Source: Phenylobacterium sp. J426 (GTDB lineage Bacteria > Pseudomonadota > Alphaproteobacteria > Caulobacterales > Caulobacteraceae). From it: 64,000 nucleotides of DNA. The notes beneath the pieces were generated by a model. That model saw nothing but the letters and a program-made list of their open reading frames with translations, did no database searches and was not told the origin of the DNA. Shown here piece after piece: positions 1 to 10,300 of this stretch. Within the stretch, counting starts at the first letter, position 1, and each line of letters begins with the position of its first letter. The position numbers and the translations under genes were made by a program. The stretch lies in NCBI RefSeq assembly GCF_024699945.1, contig NZ_JAJOMY010000001.1, positions 992,001 to 1,056,000 of the forward strand. The letters are read 5' to 3'.

Positions 1-1115
1 CCGTCGAACAGCGAGGGGCCGATGAAGAAGCCCTTCTCATAGCCCTGCAGGCTGAAGCCGCGGCCGTCGACCACCAGCTCGGCGCCCTCGTCGACGCCCA
101 TCTGGATGTAGCTCGCGATCTTGTCCTTGTGCGCCTGGCTGACCACCGGCCCGTACTGGGCGGCCGCGTCCGTGGAGACGCCGACCTTCAGCGTCTCGAG
201 CTCGGCCAGCACCCGTTCGCGCACCTCGTCGGCGGTGGTCTTGCCCACCGGCACGACCACCGGCAGGGCCATGCAGCGCTCACCGGCCGAGCCGTAGGCG
301 GCGCCGATGATGTCCTTGGTCGCCTGCTCGAGGTCGGCGTCGGGCAGGATGATGCCGTGGTTCTTGGCGCCGCCCATCGCCTGGACGCGCTTCCCGTTCG
401 CGGTGCCGCGCGAATAGACGTAGTGGGCGATGTCGGACGAGCCCACGAAGCTGACCGCCTTGATGTCGGGATGGTCGAGGATGGCGTCCACGGCCGCCTT
501 GTCGCCGTGCACGACGTTCAGCACGCCGCTCGGCGCGCCGGCCTCCATCATCAGCTCGGCGAGGCGGACCGGCACCGTCGGGTCCTTCTCGGACGGCTTC
601 AGGATGAAGGTGTTGCCGGTCGCGATCGCGATGCCGAACATCCACATCGGGATCATCGCCGGGAAGTTGAACGGGGTGATGCCCGCGCACACGCCCAGCG
701 GCTGGCGCATCGAATAGACGTCGATGCCGGGGCCGGCGCCCTCGGTGTACTCGCCCTTCAGCACGTGCGGGATGCCGCAGGCGAACTCGATCACCTCCAG
801 GCCGCGCTGGATGTCGCCCTTGGAGTCGGCGATCACCTTGCCGTGCTCGGACGACAGGATCTCGGCCAGCTCGTCCATGTTGGCTTCGACCAGCCGCTTG
901 AACTCGAACATCACCCGCGCCCGCCGCTGCGGGTTCACCAGCGCCCAGGTCTGCTGCGCCCGCAGCGCCGAGGCGACGGCCTGGTCGACCTCGCCCGTCG
1001 TCGCGAGCTGGACGCGGGCCTGCACCTCGCCGGTGTTGGGGTTGAAGACGTCGCCGAAGCGGCCCGATTGTCCGGCGAACGCAGCGCCGTCGATGAAGTG
1101 GCTGATCTCACGCAT
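1..1115 (-). CDS. mmsA: Methylmalonate-semialdehyde dehydrogenase (CoA-acylating), C-terminus cut by window edge
   Basis: The minus-strand frame from ATG at 1115 opens with MREISHFIDGAAFAG and stays open to base 1. It shows the aldehyde dehydrogenase core: the TPFNFPAMIP segment, the cofactor-side LKPSEKDP and FVGSSDIA motifs, and the catalytic cysteine in GSAGERCMAL (codon near 273-275). The ERC motif with this N-terminus is characteristic of the CoA-acylating methylmalonate-semialdehyde dehydrogenases, which turn methylmalonate or malonate semialdehyde into propionyl- or acetyl-CoA in valine and inositol breakdown. About 370 of the usual 500 residues are present; the rest lies beyond the left edge. 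It is divergent from the acyltransferase at 1190. No frameshift is seen. Confidence 0.93.
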   Translation of the reverse strand, partial: MREISHFIDGAAFAGQSGRFGDVFNPNTGEVQARVQLATTGEVDQAVASALRAQQTWALVNPQRRARVMFEFKRLVEANMDELAEILSSEHGKVIADSKGDIQRGLEVIEFACGIPHVLKGEYTEGAGPGIDVYSMRQPLGVCAGITPFNFPAMIPMWMFGIAIATGNTFILKPSEKDPTVPVRLAELMMEAGAPSGVLNVVHGDKAAVDAILDHPDIKAVSFVGSSDIAHYVYSRGTANGKRVQAMGGAKNHGIILPDADLEQATKDIIGAAYGSAGERCMALPVVVPVGKTTADEVRERVLAELETLKVGVSTDAAAQYGPVVSQAHKDKIASYIQMGVDEGAELVVDGRGFSLQGYEKGFFIGPSLFD

Positions 1116-1189
1116 GGGAAGGGCTTTTAGGCTCCCCCAGCGGCGCCCGCTAGTTGCCCCAAGGGCGCCGGACGGCGAATGTGGAGCCC

Positions 1190-2060
1190 ATGACCGTTCT
1201 TCCGTCCGCCCACGCCGTGAACGCCCGGCCGGCGCGGGACCATATCGTCGACGTGCTGATCGCGGAGCGGGCGCCGAAGCTGTCCGGCTCGGGCGCCTGG
1301 CCGGTGCTGCGGCCGCTGCTCTACGCCCTGCTCGACTACGGCAAGGCCCGGCGCATGGCGGACGCGATCGCCCCGATGCCCGGCAAGGCGGCCCTCGAAC
1401 ACGTCTCCCGCCTGCTGTCGGTGGACGTCTCGGCGAGCGGGCTGGACCGCGTGCCCCCGTCCGGCCGCGCCATCGTGGTCTGCAACCACCCGACCGGCAT
1501 CGCTGACGGCGTGGCGGTGTACGATGCTCTGAAGGCGCTCCGTCCCGACATCTGCTTCTACGCCAATTCCGACGCCCACCGCGTGGCGCCCGGCTTCGAC
1601 GAGGTGCTGATCCCCGTCGAGTGGGTCGAGGCCAAGCGCACCCGAGAACGCACCCGCGTCACCCTGCAGCTGACGCGCGAGGCCCTGGAGGCCGAGCGCT
1701 GCCTCTGCATTTTCCCCGCCGGGCCTGGCGCGGCGGCAGCCCGACGGGATGCTGGCCGACCCGCCGTGGATGCCGACCGCCGTGTCGCTGGCGCGCAAGT
1801 ACGAGGCGCCGATCGTGCCGGTTCACGTCGCCGGGCCGTGGTCGACGCTGTTCCACCTCTTCAACGGGGTCTCGCAGGAGCTGCGCGACATCACCCTCTT
1901 CCACGAACTGCTGAACAAGCGAGGCCGCCGCTTCGCGCTCACCCTCGGCCACCCTATTGCCCCCGAAGCGCTGGCGGGCGATCCCGGCGAGGTGACCCTG
2001 AAGCTGAAGCACCACATCGAGCGGGTTCTGGTCGATCAGCCGGACCGGGCCTTCGCATGA
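1190..2060 (+). CDS. Lysophospholipid / glycerol-phosphate acyltransferase family protein (frameshifted)
   Basis: Start ATG at 1190 (MTVLPSAHAVNARP) follows a GGAG ribosome site. The protein carries an acyltransferase histidine-aspartate motif with the spacing HPTGIAD (H-x5-D, as in the OlsA/haemolysin-like branch) and then the substrate motif IFPAG. After IFPAG, near base 1724, the frame moves and continues as LARRQPDGMLADPPWMPTA through RAFA and a TGA at 2058-2060. The sequence there reads GGG-C-CTG, so one extra or two missing bases restore a protein of about 289 residues. The family moves acyl groups onto lysolipids at the inner membrane; the exact substrate is not known. The last bases overlap the tsaE start (ATGA), so it is probably the first gene of that operon. 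Confidence 0.8.
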
Positions 2061-2533
2061 TCCTCGAGGCCGAGGGCGACTTCCGCCTCGACGACGAGGC
2101 GGCCACCGCGCGGCTAGGCGCGGCCATCGCCGCCGAGCTGAAGCCGGGCGAGGCAGTCTGCCTGACCGGCCCCCTCGGCGCGGGCAAGTCGACGCTGGCC
2201 CGGGCGCTGGTCCGTGCGCTGACCACGCCGGCCGAGGACGTGCCCTCGCCCACCTTCACCCTGGTCCAGTTCTACGAGGGGGCGCGGCTGAAGGTCGCCC
2301 ACTTCGATCTCTATCGCCTCTCGGACCCGGATGAGGCCTATGAGATCGGCCTGGACGAGGCGCTGGAGGACGGCGCCGCCGTCATCGAATGGCCCGAACG
2401 GCTGGAGGGGCGGCTGCCCCCCGACCGACCTCGATGTAGAGATCGCGCCTTCGGAAGACGATGCAGACGGCAGGCGCGTGCGGCTGATCCCCACGGGGCC
2501 TGGGAAGGACGAGGGCTTGAGTTCCGCCCCTGA
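2057..2533 (+). CDS. tsaE: tRNA threonylcarbamoyladenosine biosynthesis ATPase TsaE (two compensating frameshifts)
   Basis: Starts at ATG 2057, overlapping the previous stop by four bases. It shows a P-loop in LTGPLGAGKSTLARALV and the TsaE segments SPTFTLVQFYEG, AHFDLYRLSDPDE and VIEWPERLEG. TsaE is the ATPase partner of TsaB/TsaD in making t6A37 in tRNAs that read ANN codons. Near 2424 one extra C (GACCGACCTCG) shifts the frame, the LDVEIAPSEDD segment follows in the new frame, and near 2494 a missing C in a C run shifts it back so that the end reads PHGAWEGR to TGA 2531-2533. The two shifts cancel, which fits sequencing error better than a dead gene. About 158 residues. Confidence 0.88.
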   Translation: MILEAEGDFRLDDEAATARLGAAIAAELKPGEAVCLTGPLGAGKSTLARALVRALTTPAEDVPSPTFTLVQFYEGARLKVAHFDLYRLSDPDEAYEIGLDEALEDGAAVIEWPERLEGRLPPDRPRCRDRAFGRRCRRQARAADPHGAWEGRGLEFRP

Positions 2534-2534
2534 G

Positions 2535-3624
2535 ATGTCGGACCGTGAGGTCCTGAAGGCCGAGTTCCTGAAGGCCGCCGGGTTCGGCCATGCCCGGCGC
2601 GAGCCGATGGGCGGCGACGCCTCCACGCGCAGCTACGAGCGCCTGCACGCCGCCGACGGCGCGCGCTTCATCTTCATGGATCAGCCGCCGGCGCTGGAAA
2701 GCGTCGTCTGTCCGCCGGGCGCCACGCCCGAGGAGCGGCTGGCGCTGGGCTACAACGCCGCCGCCCGGCTGGCCGCCGGCTCCATCGCCGCCTTCATCAC
2801 CACCGCCGCCTTCCTGCGCGAGCGCGGCCTGTCCGCCCCGCGCATCCTGGCCCATGACGCCGAGGCCGGACTGGCGGTCATGGACGACCTTGGCGATGGC
2901 CTGTTCGCGTCCCTCATCGCCGACGGCGAGGCCGAGACGCCGCTCTACGAGGCCGCCGTCGACGTGCAGGTCGCCATGCAGGCCGAGCCGCCGCCGGACG
3001 TGATCCGCGCCGACGGCCTCGAATGGCCGCTGCTGACCTACGACACCCTGGCGCTGAAGATCGGGACGGACACCTTCCTCGAATGGTGGCCGAAGTTCGC
3101 CGGCCTGCCCGCCTTCGGCGCCGACGCGGTGGCGGAGTGGGACGCGCTGTGGGCGCCGGTCTGGGTGCGCGGCGAGGCGGGCGCCAGCGTCTTCACCCAC
3201 CGCGACTACCACGCCCAGAACCTGCTCTGGCTGCCGGAGCGGGCAGGCGTCGCCCGCGTCGGGCTCATCGACTTCCAGGACGCCCTCAAGGCGCATCCGG
3301 CCTGGGACCTGACCCACCTGCTGCAGGACGCCCGGCGCGACGTCTCGGCCGAGCTCGAGGCGGCCATGCTCGGCCGCTTCCTCGCGGCGAAGCCGGCGTT
3401 GGACAGGGCCGAGTTCCTCGCCGACTACCGGGCGCTGGCCGCCTCCAACGCCGCCCGCATCCTGGGCCGGGTGTTCGCTCGCCAGGCTCTCCTCGGGCGC
3501 CCCCCAGTACAAGGCCTACATGCCTCGCACCTGGCGCTACCTGGAGCGCAACCTGGAAGACCCCGCCATGGCCGGCCTGAAGGCCTGGTTCGACCGGCAT
3601 GTGCCTCGCGAGGCCCGCGCGTGA
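2535..3624 (+). CDS. amgK: Anomeric N-acetylmuramate/N-acetylglucosamine kinase (APH fold), frameshift near the C-terminus
   Basis: Start ATG 2535 lies one base after the tsaE stop. The protein has aminoglycoside-phosphotransferase-fold motifs: GGDASTRSYERL at the N-terminus, the catalytic loop VFTHRDYHAQNLLWL and the metal site GLIDFQDALKAHPAWDLTHLLQDAR. Such phosphotransferases next to a sugar nucleotidyltransferase are AmgK, which phosphorylates anomeric MurNAc or GlcNAc in the peptidoglycan recycling route that bypasses de novo UDP-MurNAc synthesis. Near 3490-3505 the frame shifts and the end continues as GAPQYKAYMPRTWRYLERNL to TGA 3622-3624. Its stop overlaps the murU start. About 363 residues. 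Confidence 0.87.
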
Positions 3625-4346
3625 GCGCGCCGACCACCGCCATGGTGCTGGCCGCGGGTCTCGGCACCCGCATGCGGCCGCTGACGGACAGCCGCCCGAA
3701 GGCGCTCGTCGAGGTCGGCGGCCGCACCCTGATCGACCGCGTCCTGGACGAGCTGGTCGCCGCCGGGGTCACCCGCGCCGTGGTCAACGTCCACCACTTC
3801 GCCGACCGGATGGAAGCCCACCTCGCGAAGCGTACCGACCTCGAGGTGCTGATCTCCGACGAGCGGGCCCAGCTGCTGGATTCCGGCGGCGGCATCCAGC
3901 ACGCCCGCCACCTGCTGGGCGAGGACCCGATCTTCGTCGCCAACATCGACAGCCTGTGGCTGGCCGAAGGCGAGCCGCCGATGGAGACGCTGAAGCGGCT
4001 CTGGGACCCGGCGGCGATGGACATCCTGCTGTTGCTGGTGAAGCGCGGCCACGGCCTCGGCTTCGAGGGACCGAACGGCTTCTTCATGGACGCCGATGGC
4101 CGGCTGACCCACTCGGTCGAGGCCGAGCCGCCGACGCCCTACGCCAACATCGGCTTCGGCGTGCTCAAACCCCAGGTGCTGGACGCCTCGCCGAAGACCG
4201 GTCCGTTCTCCATCCTGCCGGTCTGGCATGAGCTGCAGAAGACCGGCCGCCTGCACGGCGCGGTCATGGACGCCTTCTGGATGCACGTCGGCGATCCCGC
4301 CGCCCGCGACGCGGCGGAACAAAGGCTGGGGCAGAGGCTCCCGTGA
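3621..4346 (+). CDS. murU: N-acetylmuramate alpha-1-phosphate uridylyltransferase
   Basis: GTG start at 3621 overlaps the amgK stop (GTGA). The 241-residue protein opens with the nucleotidyltransferase signature MVLAAGLGTRMRPLTDSRPKALVEV, then shows LDSGGGI and IFVANIDS. It joins UTP and MurNAc-1-phosphate to give UDP-MurNAc, right after AmgK in the recycling pathway. This pathway is known in Pseudomonas and Caulobacter and lowers fosfomycin sensitivity. It overlaps addB by four bases (GTGA). Confidence 0.92.
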   Translation: MSAPTTAMVLAAGLGTRMRPLTDSRPKALVEVGGRTLIDRVLDELVAAGVTRAVVNVHHFADRMEAHLAKRTDLEVLISDERAQLLDSGGGIQHARHLLGEDPIFVANIDSLWLAEGEPPMETLKRLWDPAAMDILLLLVKRGHGLGFEGPNGFFMDADGRLTHSVEAEPPTPYANIGFGVLKPQVLDASPKTGPFSILPVWHELQKTGRLHGAVMDAFWMHVGDPAARDAAEQRLGQRLP

Positions 4347-7333
4347 CCGCCTTCTTCGAGCGTCCGGGTCCGCGCTGGTTCAACATCCCCGCGCACCGGC
4401 CGTTCGCCGACGACCTGGCCCGCGGCCTCTACGAGGCGCTGAGCCCCTTCGGCCCCGAGGCCCTGTCCGACGCCCTGGTGCTCACCCCGACCCGCCGCGG
4501 CGCGCGCGCCGTCGCCGACGCCTTCGTCCGCGCGGCGGAAGGCCGGGCCGTGCTGCCGCCGCAGATGCGCCCGCTGGGCGACCTGGAGGCCGGCGAGCCG
4601 CCGTTCGAGCCCGGCGACTTGGCGCTGGACCTGCCCGCCGCCATCGACCCGCTGCGCCGCCGCTTCGAGCTGACGCGGCTGGTGGCCGAGAACTGGTCCC
4701 TGCTGCCCGGCCGCGAGCTCACCGCCTCGTCCGCCCTGGAGCTGGCTGACGCCCTGGGCGGCTTCCTCGACAGCCTGCAGATCGAGGAGGTCGAGGCCGG
4801 CGAGAAGCTGGCGGGCCTGGTCGAGGCCGATCTGGCTGAGCACTGGCGCGTCAGCCGCGACTTCCTGGAGACCGCCCTGGTCGAGTGGCCGAAGCGGCTG
4901 TCGGCGCTCGGCGTGGTCGACGTCTCCGAGCGCCGCGTGCGCCTGCTGCGCCGCCTGGCCGAGGTGTGGACCGCCAAGCCGCCGCAGGGCGTGCTGGTCG
5001 CCGCCGGCTCCACCGGCACCGCGCCCGCCACCGCCGATCTGCTGGCCGTCATCGCCGCCGCGCCCCGCGGCTCGGTCGTCGTGCCGGGCCTGGACGACAG
5101 CCTGGCGGAAACCGCCTGGAAGCACGTCGACGAACAGCATCCGCAGGGCGCGCTGCGGCGCCTGCTGGGCCGCTCCGGCATCGATCGCGAGAACGTCGAG
5201 GTCTGGCCGGCCTCGCTGGCCCATCGCGCCCAGGGCCGCTGGCGCCGGCGCGTGGTCAACGAGGCGCTGCGGCCGCCGCGCGCCACCGCCGACTGGCTGC
5301 GGGCCATCGACCAGCTCCGCGCCGAAGCCGAGGCCGAGGGGATCGATCCGGTCGCCGAGGGCCTGCGCGGCCTCTCCCTCGCCAGCGCCCGTTCCGAGGA
5401 GGAGGCCGCCACCGTCGCCGCCCTCTTGCTGCGCGAGGCGCTCGAGACGCCCGACAAGACCGCAGCCCTGGTCACGCCCGACCAGGTGCTGGCGCGCCGC
5501 GTCGTGGCCAAGCTCGGTCGCTGGGGCATCGCTCCGGACTCCTCGGCCGGCGAGAGCCTGGCCGGCTGCCGCTGCGGCGTCCTGGCCGGCCTCGTCGCCA
5601 AGGCCCTCGTCGATGCGTTGGCGCCCGTCAACCTTCTGGCGCTGCTGAAGCATCCCTACGTCCGCCTGGGCCTGGAGCCCGACGACCTCGGTCGCCGGCG
5701 CGAACTCCTCGAACGCCACGCCCTGCGCGGCGCCCGGCCCTGGACCTGGGCCACCCTGCGCGCCCGGCTGGCGGACAAGGGCCAGGCCGCCCTGCCGCTG
5801 GTCGACCGGCTGGAGGCCCTGCTCGGCGCGCCGCCCGAGGAGGGCGCCGTCGCCGACCTCGCCCGCGCCGTCACCGCCACCATGGAAGCTCTCGCCGCCG
5901 ATGCGGACGGCCGGACCGGCGACCTCTGGAGCGGCCACGGCGGCGAGGCGATGAGCCGGCTGCTGGCCGGCCTGATCCACGAGACCGGCGGCCTGCCCGA
6001 GGTCTCGGCCCGCGGCTTCGCCGACCTGCTGTCGCGGCTGATGGAGGGCGAAACCGTCCGCAGCGGCGGCGCCACCCATCCGCGCCTGCGCATCCTGGGC
6101 GCCATCGAGGCCCGCCTGGTGCGCGCCGACCGGCTGGTGGTGGCCGGCCTTGAGGAAGGCGTCTGGCCCAGAGGCGCGCCCCTCGACCCGTTCCTGTCCC
6201 GGCCGATGCGCCAGACGCTGGGCCTGCCTCCGCCCGAGCGTCGCGTCGGCCTCGCCGCCCACGACTTCGCCCAGGCCGCCTGCGCGCCCGAGGTGATCCT
6301 GCTGCATTCCGAGCGCCGTGAGGGCCAGCCGGCGGTGAAGTCGCGCTGGCTGTGGCGGCTGGAGACGCTGGCCCGCGGGGCCGGCGTGGACATCCCCGAC
6401 CAGGCCGAGGCGCTGGCCTGGGCCCGTCGCCTCGATCCGCCGGACGACTACCAGCCGGTCGGCCGCCCCGCGCCCTGCCCGCCGGTCGAGGCCCGCCCGC
6501 GCGAGCTGTTCGTCACCCGCGTCGAAACCCTGACCCGCGACCCCTACGCGGTCTGGGCGCGGGACATCCTGAACCTGCGCCTGCTGGATCGGCCCGACGA
6601 GCCGGTGGAGGCCCGCGCCCGCGGCACGGCCATCCACGCGGCCTTCGAACGCTTCGCCCTGGCCCATCCAGCAGAGCTGCCGCCGGGCGCCGCCGCCATC
6701 TTCGAGGGCCTCTACGTCGAGGAGCTGGAGAAGGCCGGCATGCCGCGCGAGGCGCTGGCCCGCGAGAGCGCGCTCGCGCGCGAGGCCGCCGCGTGGGTCG
6801 CCGAGCTCGAAGCCCGGCGCCGCGCCGACGGCCGCGCCATCCACGTCGAGAAGACCGGCAAGCTGCCGATCCGGGTCGACGGCCACGAGGTGGTGCTGGG
6901 CGCCAAGGCCGACCGCATCGAGGCGGATCCGCAAGGCTACGGCCACATCCTCGACTACAAGACCGGCCGCGCGCCGTCGCAGAAGGTGGTCGACGCCGGG
7001 TTCTCGCCGCAGCTCACCCTGACCGCCGCCATCCTGGCCCACGGCGGCTTCGGCGAGATCGGCCGCCTGACGCCCGGAGAGCTGGTCTATCTGGAGGTCA
7101 CCGGCCGCCGGCCCGCGGGCCGCGAGGAGGTCCGCGCCAGCGTCGACGAGAGCGCGCACGCCGCCGAGCAGGCGCTGGACGGCGCGCGCCGCCTGCTCGC
7201 CCGCTACTTCCAGCGCGACCAGCCGTACGTCTCGCGAACCGCCCCGCAGTTCGTGAAGACCTACGCCTCCGACTACGACCACCTGGCCCGGGTCTTCGAA
7301 TGGTCGACGAGCGGCGAGGAGGGCGAGGCGTGA
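4343..7333 (+). CDS. addB: Double-strand break repair protein AddB
   Basis: The 996-residue protein starts at GTG 4343, overlapping the murU stop. It opens with WFNIPAHRPFADDLARGL and has LTPTRRGARAV, the usual N-terminus of alphaproteobacterial AddB. The C-terminal PD-(D/E)XK nuclease domain is visible as RGTAIHAAFERFA, LGAKADRIE and ILDYKTGRAPSQKVV. AddB forms the helicase-nuclease with AddA that resects double-strand breaks for RecA loading and responds to Chi-like sites. The start of addA overlaps its stop, so the two subunits are probably translated together. Confidence 0.95.
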   Translation: MTAFFERPGPRWFNIPAHRPFADDLARGLYEALSPFGPEALSDALVLTPTRRGARAVADAFVRAAEGRAVLPPQMRPLGDLEAGEPPFEPGDLALDLPAAIDPLRRRFELTRLVAENWSLLPGRELTASSALELADALGGFLDSLQIEEVEAGEKLAGLVEADLAEHWRVSRDFLETALVEWPKRLSALGVVDVSERRVRLLRRLAEVWTAKPPQGVLVAAGSTGTAPATADLLAVIAAAPRGSVVVPGLDDSLAETAWKHVDEQHPQGALRRLLGRSGIDRENVEVWPASLAHRAQGRWRRRVVNEALRPPRATADWLRAIDQLRAEAEAEGIDPVAEGLRGLSLASARSEEEAATVAALLLREALETPDKTAALVTPDQVLARRVVAKLGRWGIAPDSSAGESLAGCRCGVLAGLVAKALVDALAPVNLLALLKHPYVRLGLEPDDLGRRRELLERHALRGARPWTWATLRARLADKGQAALPLVDRLEALLGAPPEEGAVADLARAVTATMEALAADADGRTGDLWSGHGGEAMSRLLAGLIHETGGLPEVSARGFADLLSRLMEGETVRSGGATHPRLRILGAIEARLVRADRLVVAGLEEGVWPRGAPLDPFLSRPMRQTLGLPPPERRVGLAAHDFAQAACAPEVILLHSERREGQPAVKSRWLWRLETLARGAGVDIPDQAEALAWARRLDPPDDYQPVGRPAPCPPVEARPRELFVTRVETLTRDPYAVWARDILNLRLLDRPDEPVEARARGTAIHAAFERFALAHPAELPPGAAAIFEGLYVEELEKAGMPREALARESALAREAAAWVAELEARRRADGRAIHVEKTGKLPIRVDGHEVVLGAKADRIEADPQGYGHILDYKTGRAPSQKVVDAGFSPQLTLTAAILAHGGFGEIGRLTPGELVYLEVTGRRPAGREEVRASVDESAHAAEQALDGARRLLARYFQRDQPYVSRTAPQFVKTYASDYDHLARVFEWSTSGEEGEA

Positions 7334-10300
7334 CCCTGCACCTTGTCCCGACACCCCAGGACCACCAGCGCAACGCCGCCGACCCCGGCGTCTCGGCCTT
7401 CGTCACCGCCAACGCCGGTTCGGGCAAGACCAAGACCCTGATCGACCGGGTCGCGCGCCTGCTGCTCACCGGCGCCGAGCCCGAGACCATCCTCTGCGTC
7501 ACCTACACCAAGGCCGCGGCCGCCGAGATGCAGCGCCGCCTGTTCGCCCGCCTGGGCGGCTGGTCGGTGATGCCCGACGGGCCGCTGACCGAGGAGCTCG
7601 CCGACCTCGAGGGCCGCGACGGCGCCGCCTATGACGACCGCCGCCTTTCCGAGGCCCGCGCCCTGTTCGCCCGCGCCCTGGAGACGCCCGGCGGGCTGAA
7701 GATCCAGACCATCCACGCCTTCTGCGAGAAGCTGCTCCGCCGCTTCCCGCTGGAGGCGGGCATCTCGCCGGGTTTCCGGGTGATGGACGACGCCGCCTCG
7801 GCCGCCGTGGCGGCCGCCGCCCGCGCCGCGGTCGCCCGCCACGCCCTGAAGGGCGAGGGCCGCACGGCGCAAGCCTACGCCCGCCTCTCGGTGGCGCTGG
7901 ACTTCGGGTCCTTCCAGCAGATGTTCCTCGACTTCGAGGGCCGCCGCGGGAAGCTGCGCGACTTCTTCGAGGCGCGGGGCGGGCATGAGGGCGCCGCGGC
8001 CTGGGTCTGGGAGACCTGCGGGCTCGAACCCGGGGAGGACGCCGAGGCCGTCGAGCGCGCGGCGCTGGCCGGCCTTGACCGCAACCTCTGGCGCGCGGCC
8101 GCCGAGACGCTCTTGGCCGGCACGGCCACCGACCAGAAGTGCGCCGGCCAGCTCCGCGCCGTCGCCGCCGAGCCCGCCTTCGCCGGCGCCCTGGCCGCGC
8201 TCTTCACCGACAAGGGCGAGGGCACGCCCGCGACCTGGGTCGCCAAGACCTCGGGCCTCAAGGCGCAGGAAGGCCTGCGCATGGCCCTGCTCAGCGAGCA
8301 GGATCGCCTGGCCGCCGCCCGCGAGAAGCTCCGCGCCGCCCGCGTCGCCGCCGACACCCTCGACGCCCTGACGCTGGCCGAGGCCTATCTCGCCGCCTAC
8401 CGGATCGAGAAGACCGTCGCCGGGGCCCTCGACTTCGCCGACCTGATCGAGAAGACCCGCAGCCTGCTGGCCAGCCGGCCCGCCGCCGCCTGGGTGCTCT
8501 ACAAGCTGGACGGCGGCATCGACCACATACTGGTCGACGAGGCGCAGGACACCGCCCCCGACCAGTGGGAGATCGTCCGCGCCCTCACCGGCGAGTTCTT
8601 CGCCGGCGACGGCATGCTCCGCCGCAGCGAGGCCGAGCGCACCCTGTTCGTGGTCGGCGACGAGAAGCAGTCGATCTACTCCTTCCAAGGCGCCGCGCCC
8701 GAACGCCTGCTGTCCGAGACCCGGCGCTACGTGGCCGAGATCGAAGCCGCCGGCCGCAAGGGCGCCGCCGTGCCGCTGCACGCCTCCTGGCGGTCCACCG
8801 AAGAGGTGCTGTCCTTCGTCGACGCGGTGTTCAGCACCGGCGTGCCGCCGGGCGTGGATGCGCTGGAACACATCCCGATGCGGGCCGGCGAGCGCGGCTG
8901 CGTCGACCTCTGGCCGCTCGTCCGCGAGCCCAAGAGTGAGGCGCGCGACGCCTGGGACGCGCCACTCGACGCCCAGGGCGAGGAGAGCGCGGTCAAGGTT
9001 CTCGCGCGCAACATCGCCTGTGAGATCCGGGCCCTGGTGGAGCGCGGCGACACGGTCGTGGAGCGCGGCCGGGCGCGCCCGGCGTCCTGGGGCGACGTGC
9101 TGATCCTGGTGCGCAAGCGCGGCGGCCTGTTCGAGGAGATCCTGCGGGCGCTGAAGCACGCGAGCATCCCCGTCGCCGGGGCCGACCGGCTGGCGCTCTC
9201 GGAGCACATCGTCTTCGACGACCTGATGGCGCTGGCCCGCTTCGCCCTCTTCCCCGACGACGACCTGACGCTCGCCGCGCTGCTGAAGAGCCCGTTCTGC
9301 GGCCTGACCGACGACGACCTGTTCCAGCTGGCCTGGAAGCGTGAAGGCCGCCTCTGGCGCGCGCTGACGACGCGGGCGGACGAACAGCCGGCCTGGCGGG
9401 CGGCCGCCGACTTCCTGGCCACCATGCGCAAGGCCGCCGCCGAGACGGGCCCCTTCGGCTTCTACACCCGTGCGCTCGGCGCCCGCGACGCCCAGGGCCG
9501 CTCGATGCGCATGCGCCTGCTGCGCCGGCTGGGGGCCGAGGCCGAGGATGCGCTCGACGAATTCCTGGCGCAGGTGCTGGCCGCCGAGGGCCGCGGCGTC
9601 CACGACCTGGAGAGCCTCGCCGCCGACTTCGCCAGCCTCGACATCGTCGTGAAGCGCGAGCTGGAGGGCGGCCGCGACGAAGTCCGGGTGATGACCGCCC
9701 ACGGCGCCAAGGGCCTGGAGGCGCCGGTCGTCATCCTGCCCGAGACCACCTCGGAACAGGGCGCCCGCGGCTCGCCCCTGCTGGAGACGACCGACGGCGG
9801 CTTCCTCTGGTGCGCCAGCGGCAAGGCCGACTGCGAGGCCTCCGCCGCCGCGCGGACTCTGCGCCAGACCCGCGAGGCCGAGGAGTCCCTGCGGCTGCTC
9901 TATGTGGCGCTGACCCGCGCCCGCGAGCGGCTGATCCTCTGCGGCCGCATCGCCGCCAACCGCAAGGAGGAGGGCCTGAAGGCCTGGTGGTCGGCCATCA
10001 AGACCGGCTTCGCCCACGAACGGATCGCGCCGCAGGTGCGGCAGGCGGCCTGCGGCGACGTGCTGGCCGAGCGCTATGGCCCCGATCCGGTCGCCATGGG
10101 ACCCGCCGCCCACGCCGGGGCGGCGCCGGCCGATGTCCCTGCCTGGGCGGGCGTCGACCCCGCGCCCGAGGCCTTCGCCCGCTACGCCTCGCCGTCCGAT
10201 CTCGGTGAAGGGACCGTCGTGGCCGCGCCTTCGCCGCTCGCCGCCGCCGGCGGCCTCGGCCGCTTCCGGCGGGGCGACATCATCCACCGGCTCCTGCAGG

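Noticed and set aside
6352..7329. Long open frame upstream of addA, suggesting a much longer AddA
   Set aside because: It is the shadow of addB; the protein there is Arg/Pro-rich low complexity, and the GTG overlap marks the real start.
4139..7354. Long minus-strand frame opposite addB
   Set aside because: High GC leaves antisense frames open; composition is that of a shadow (Gly/Arg/Gln rich, no motif).
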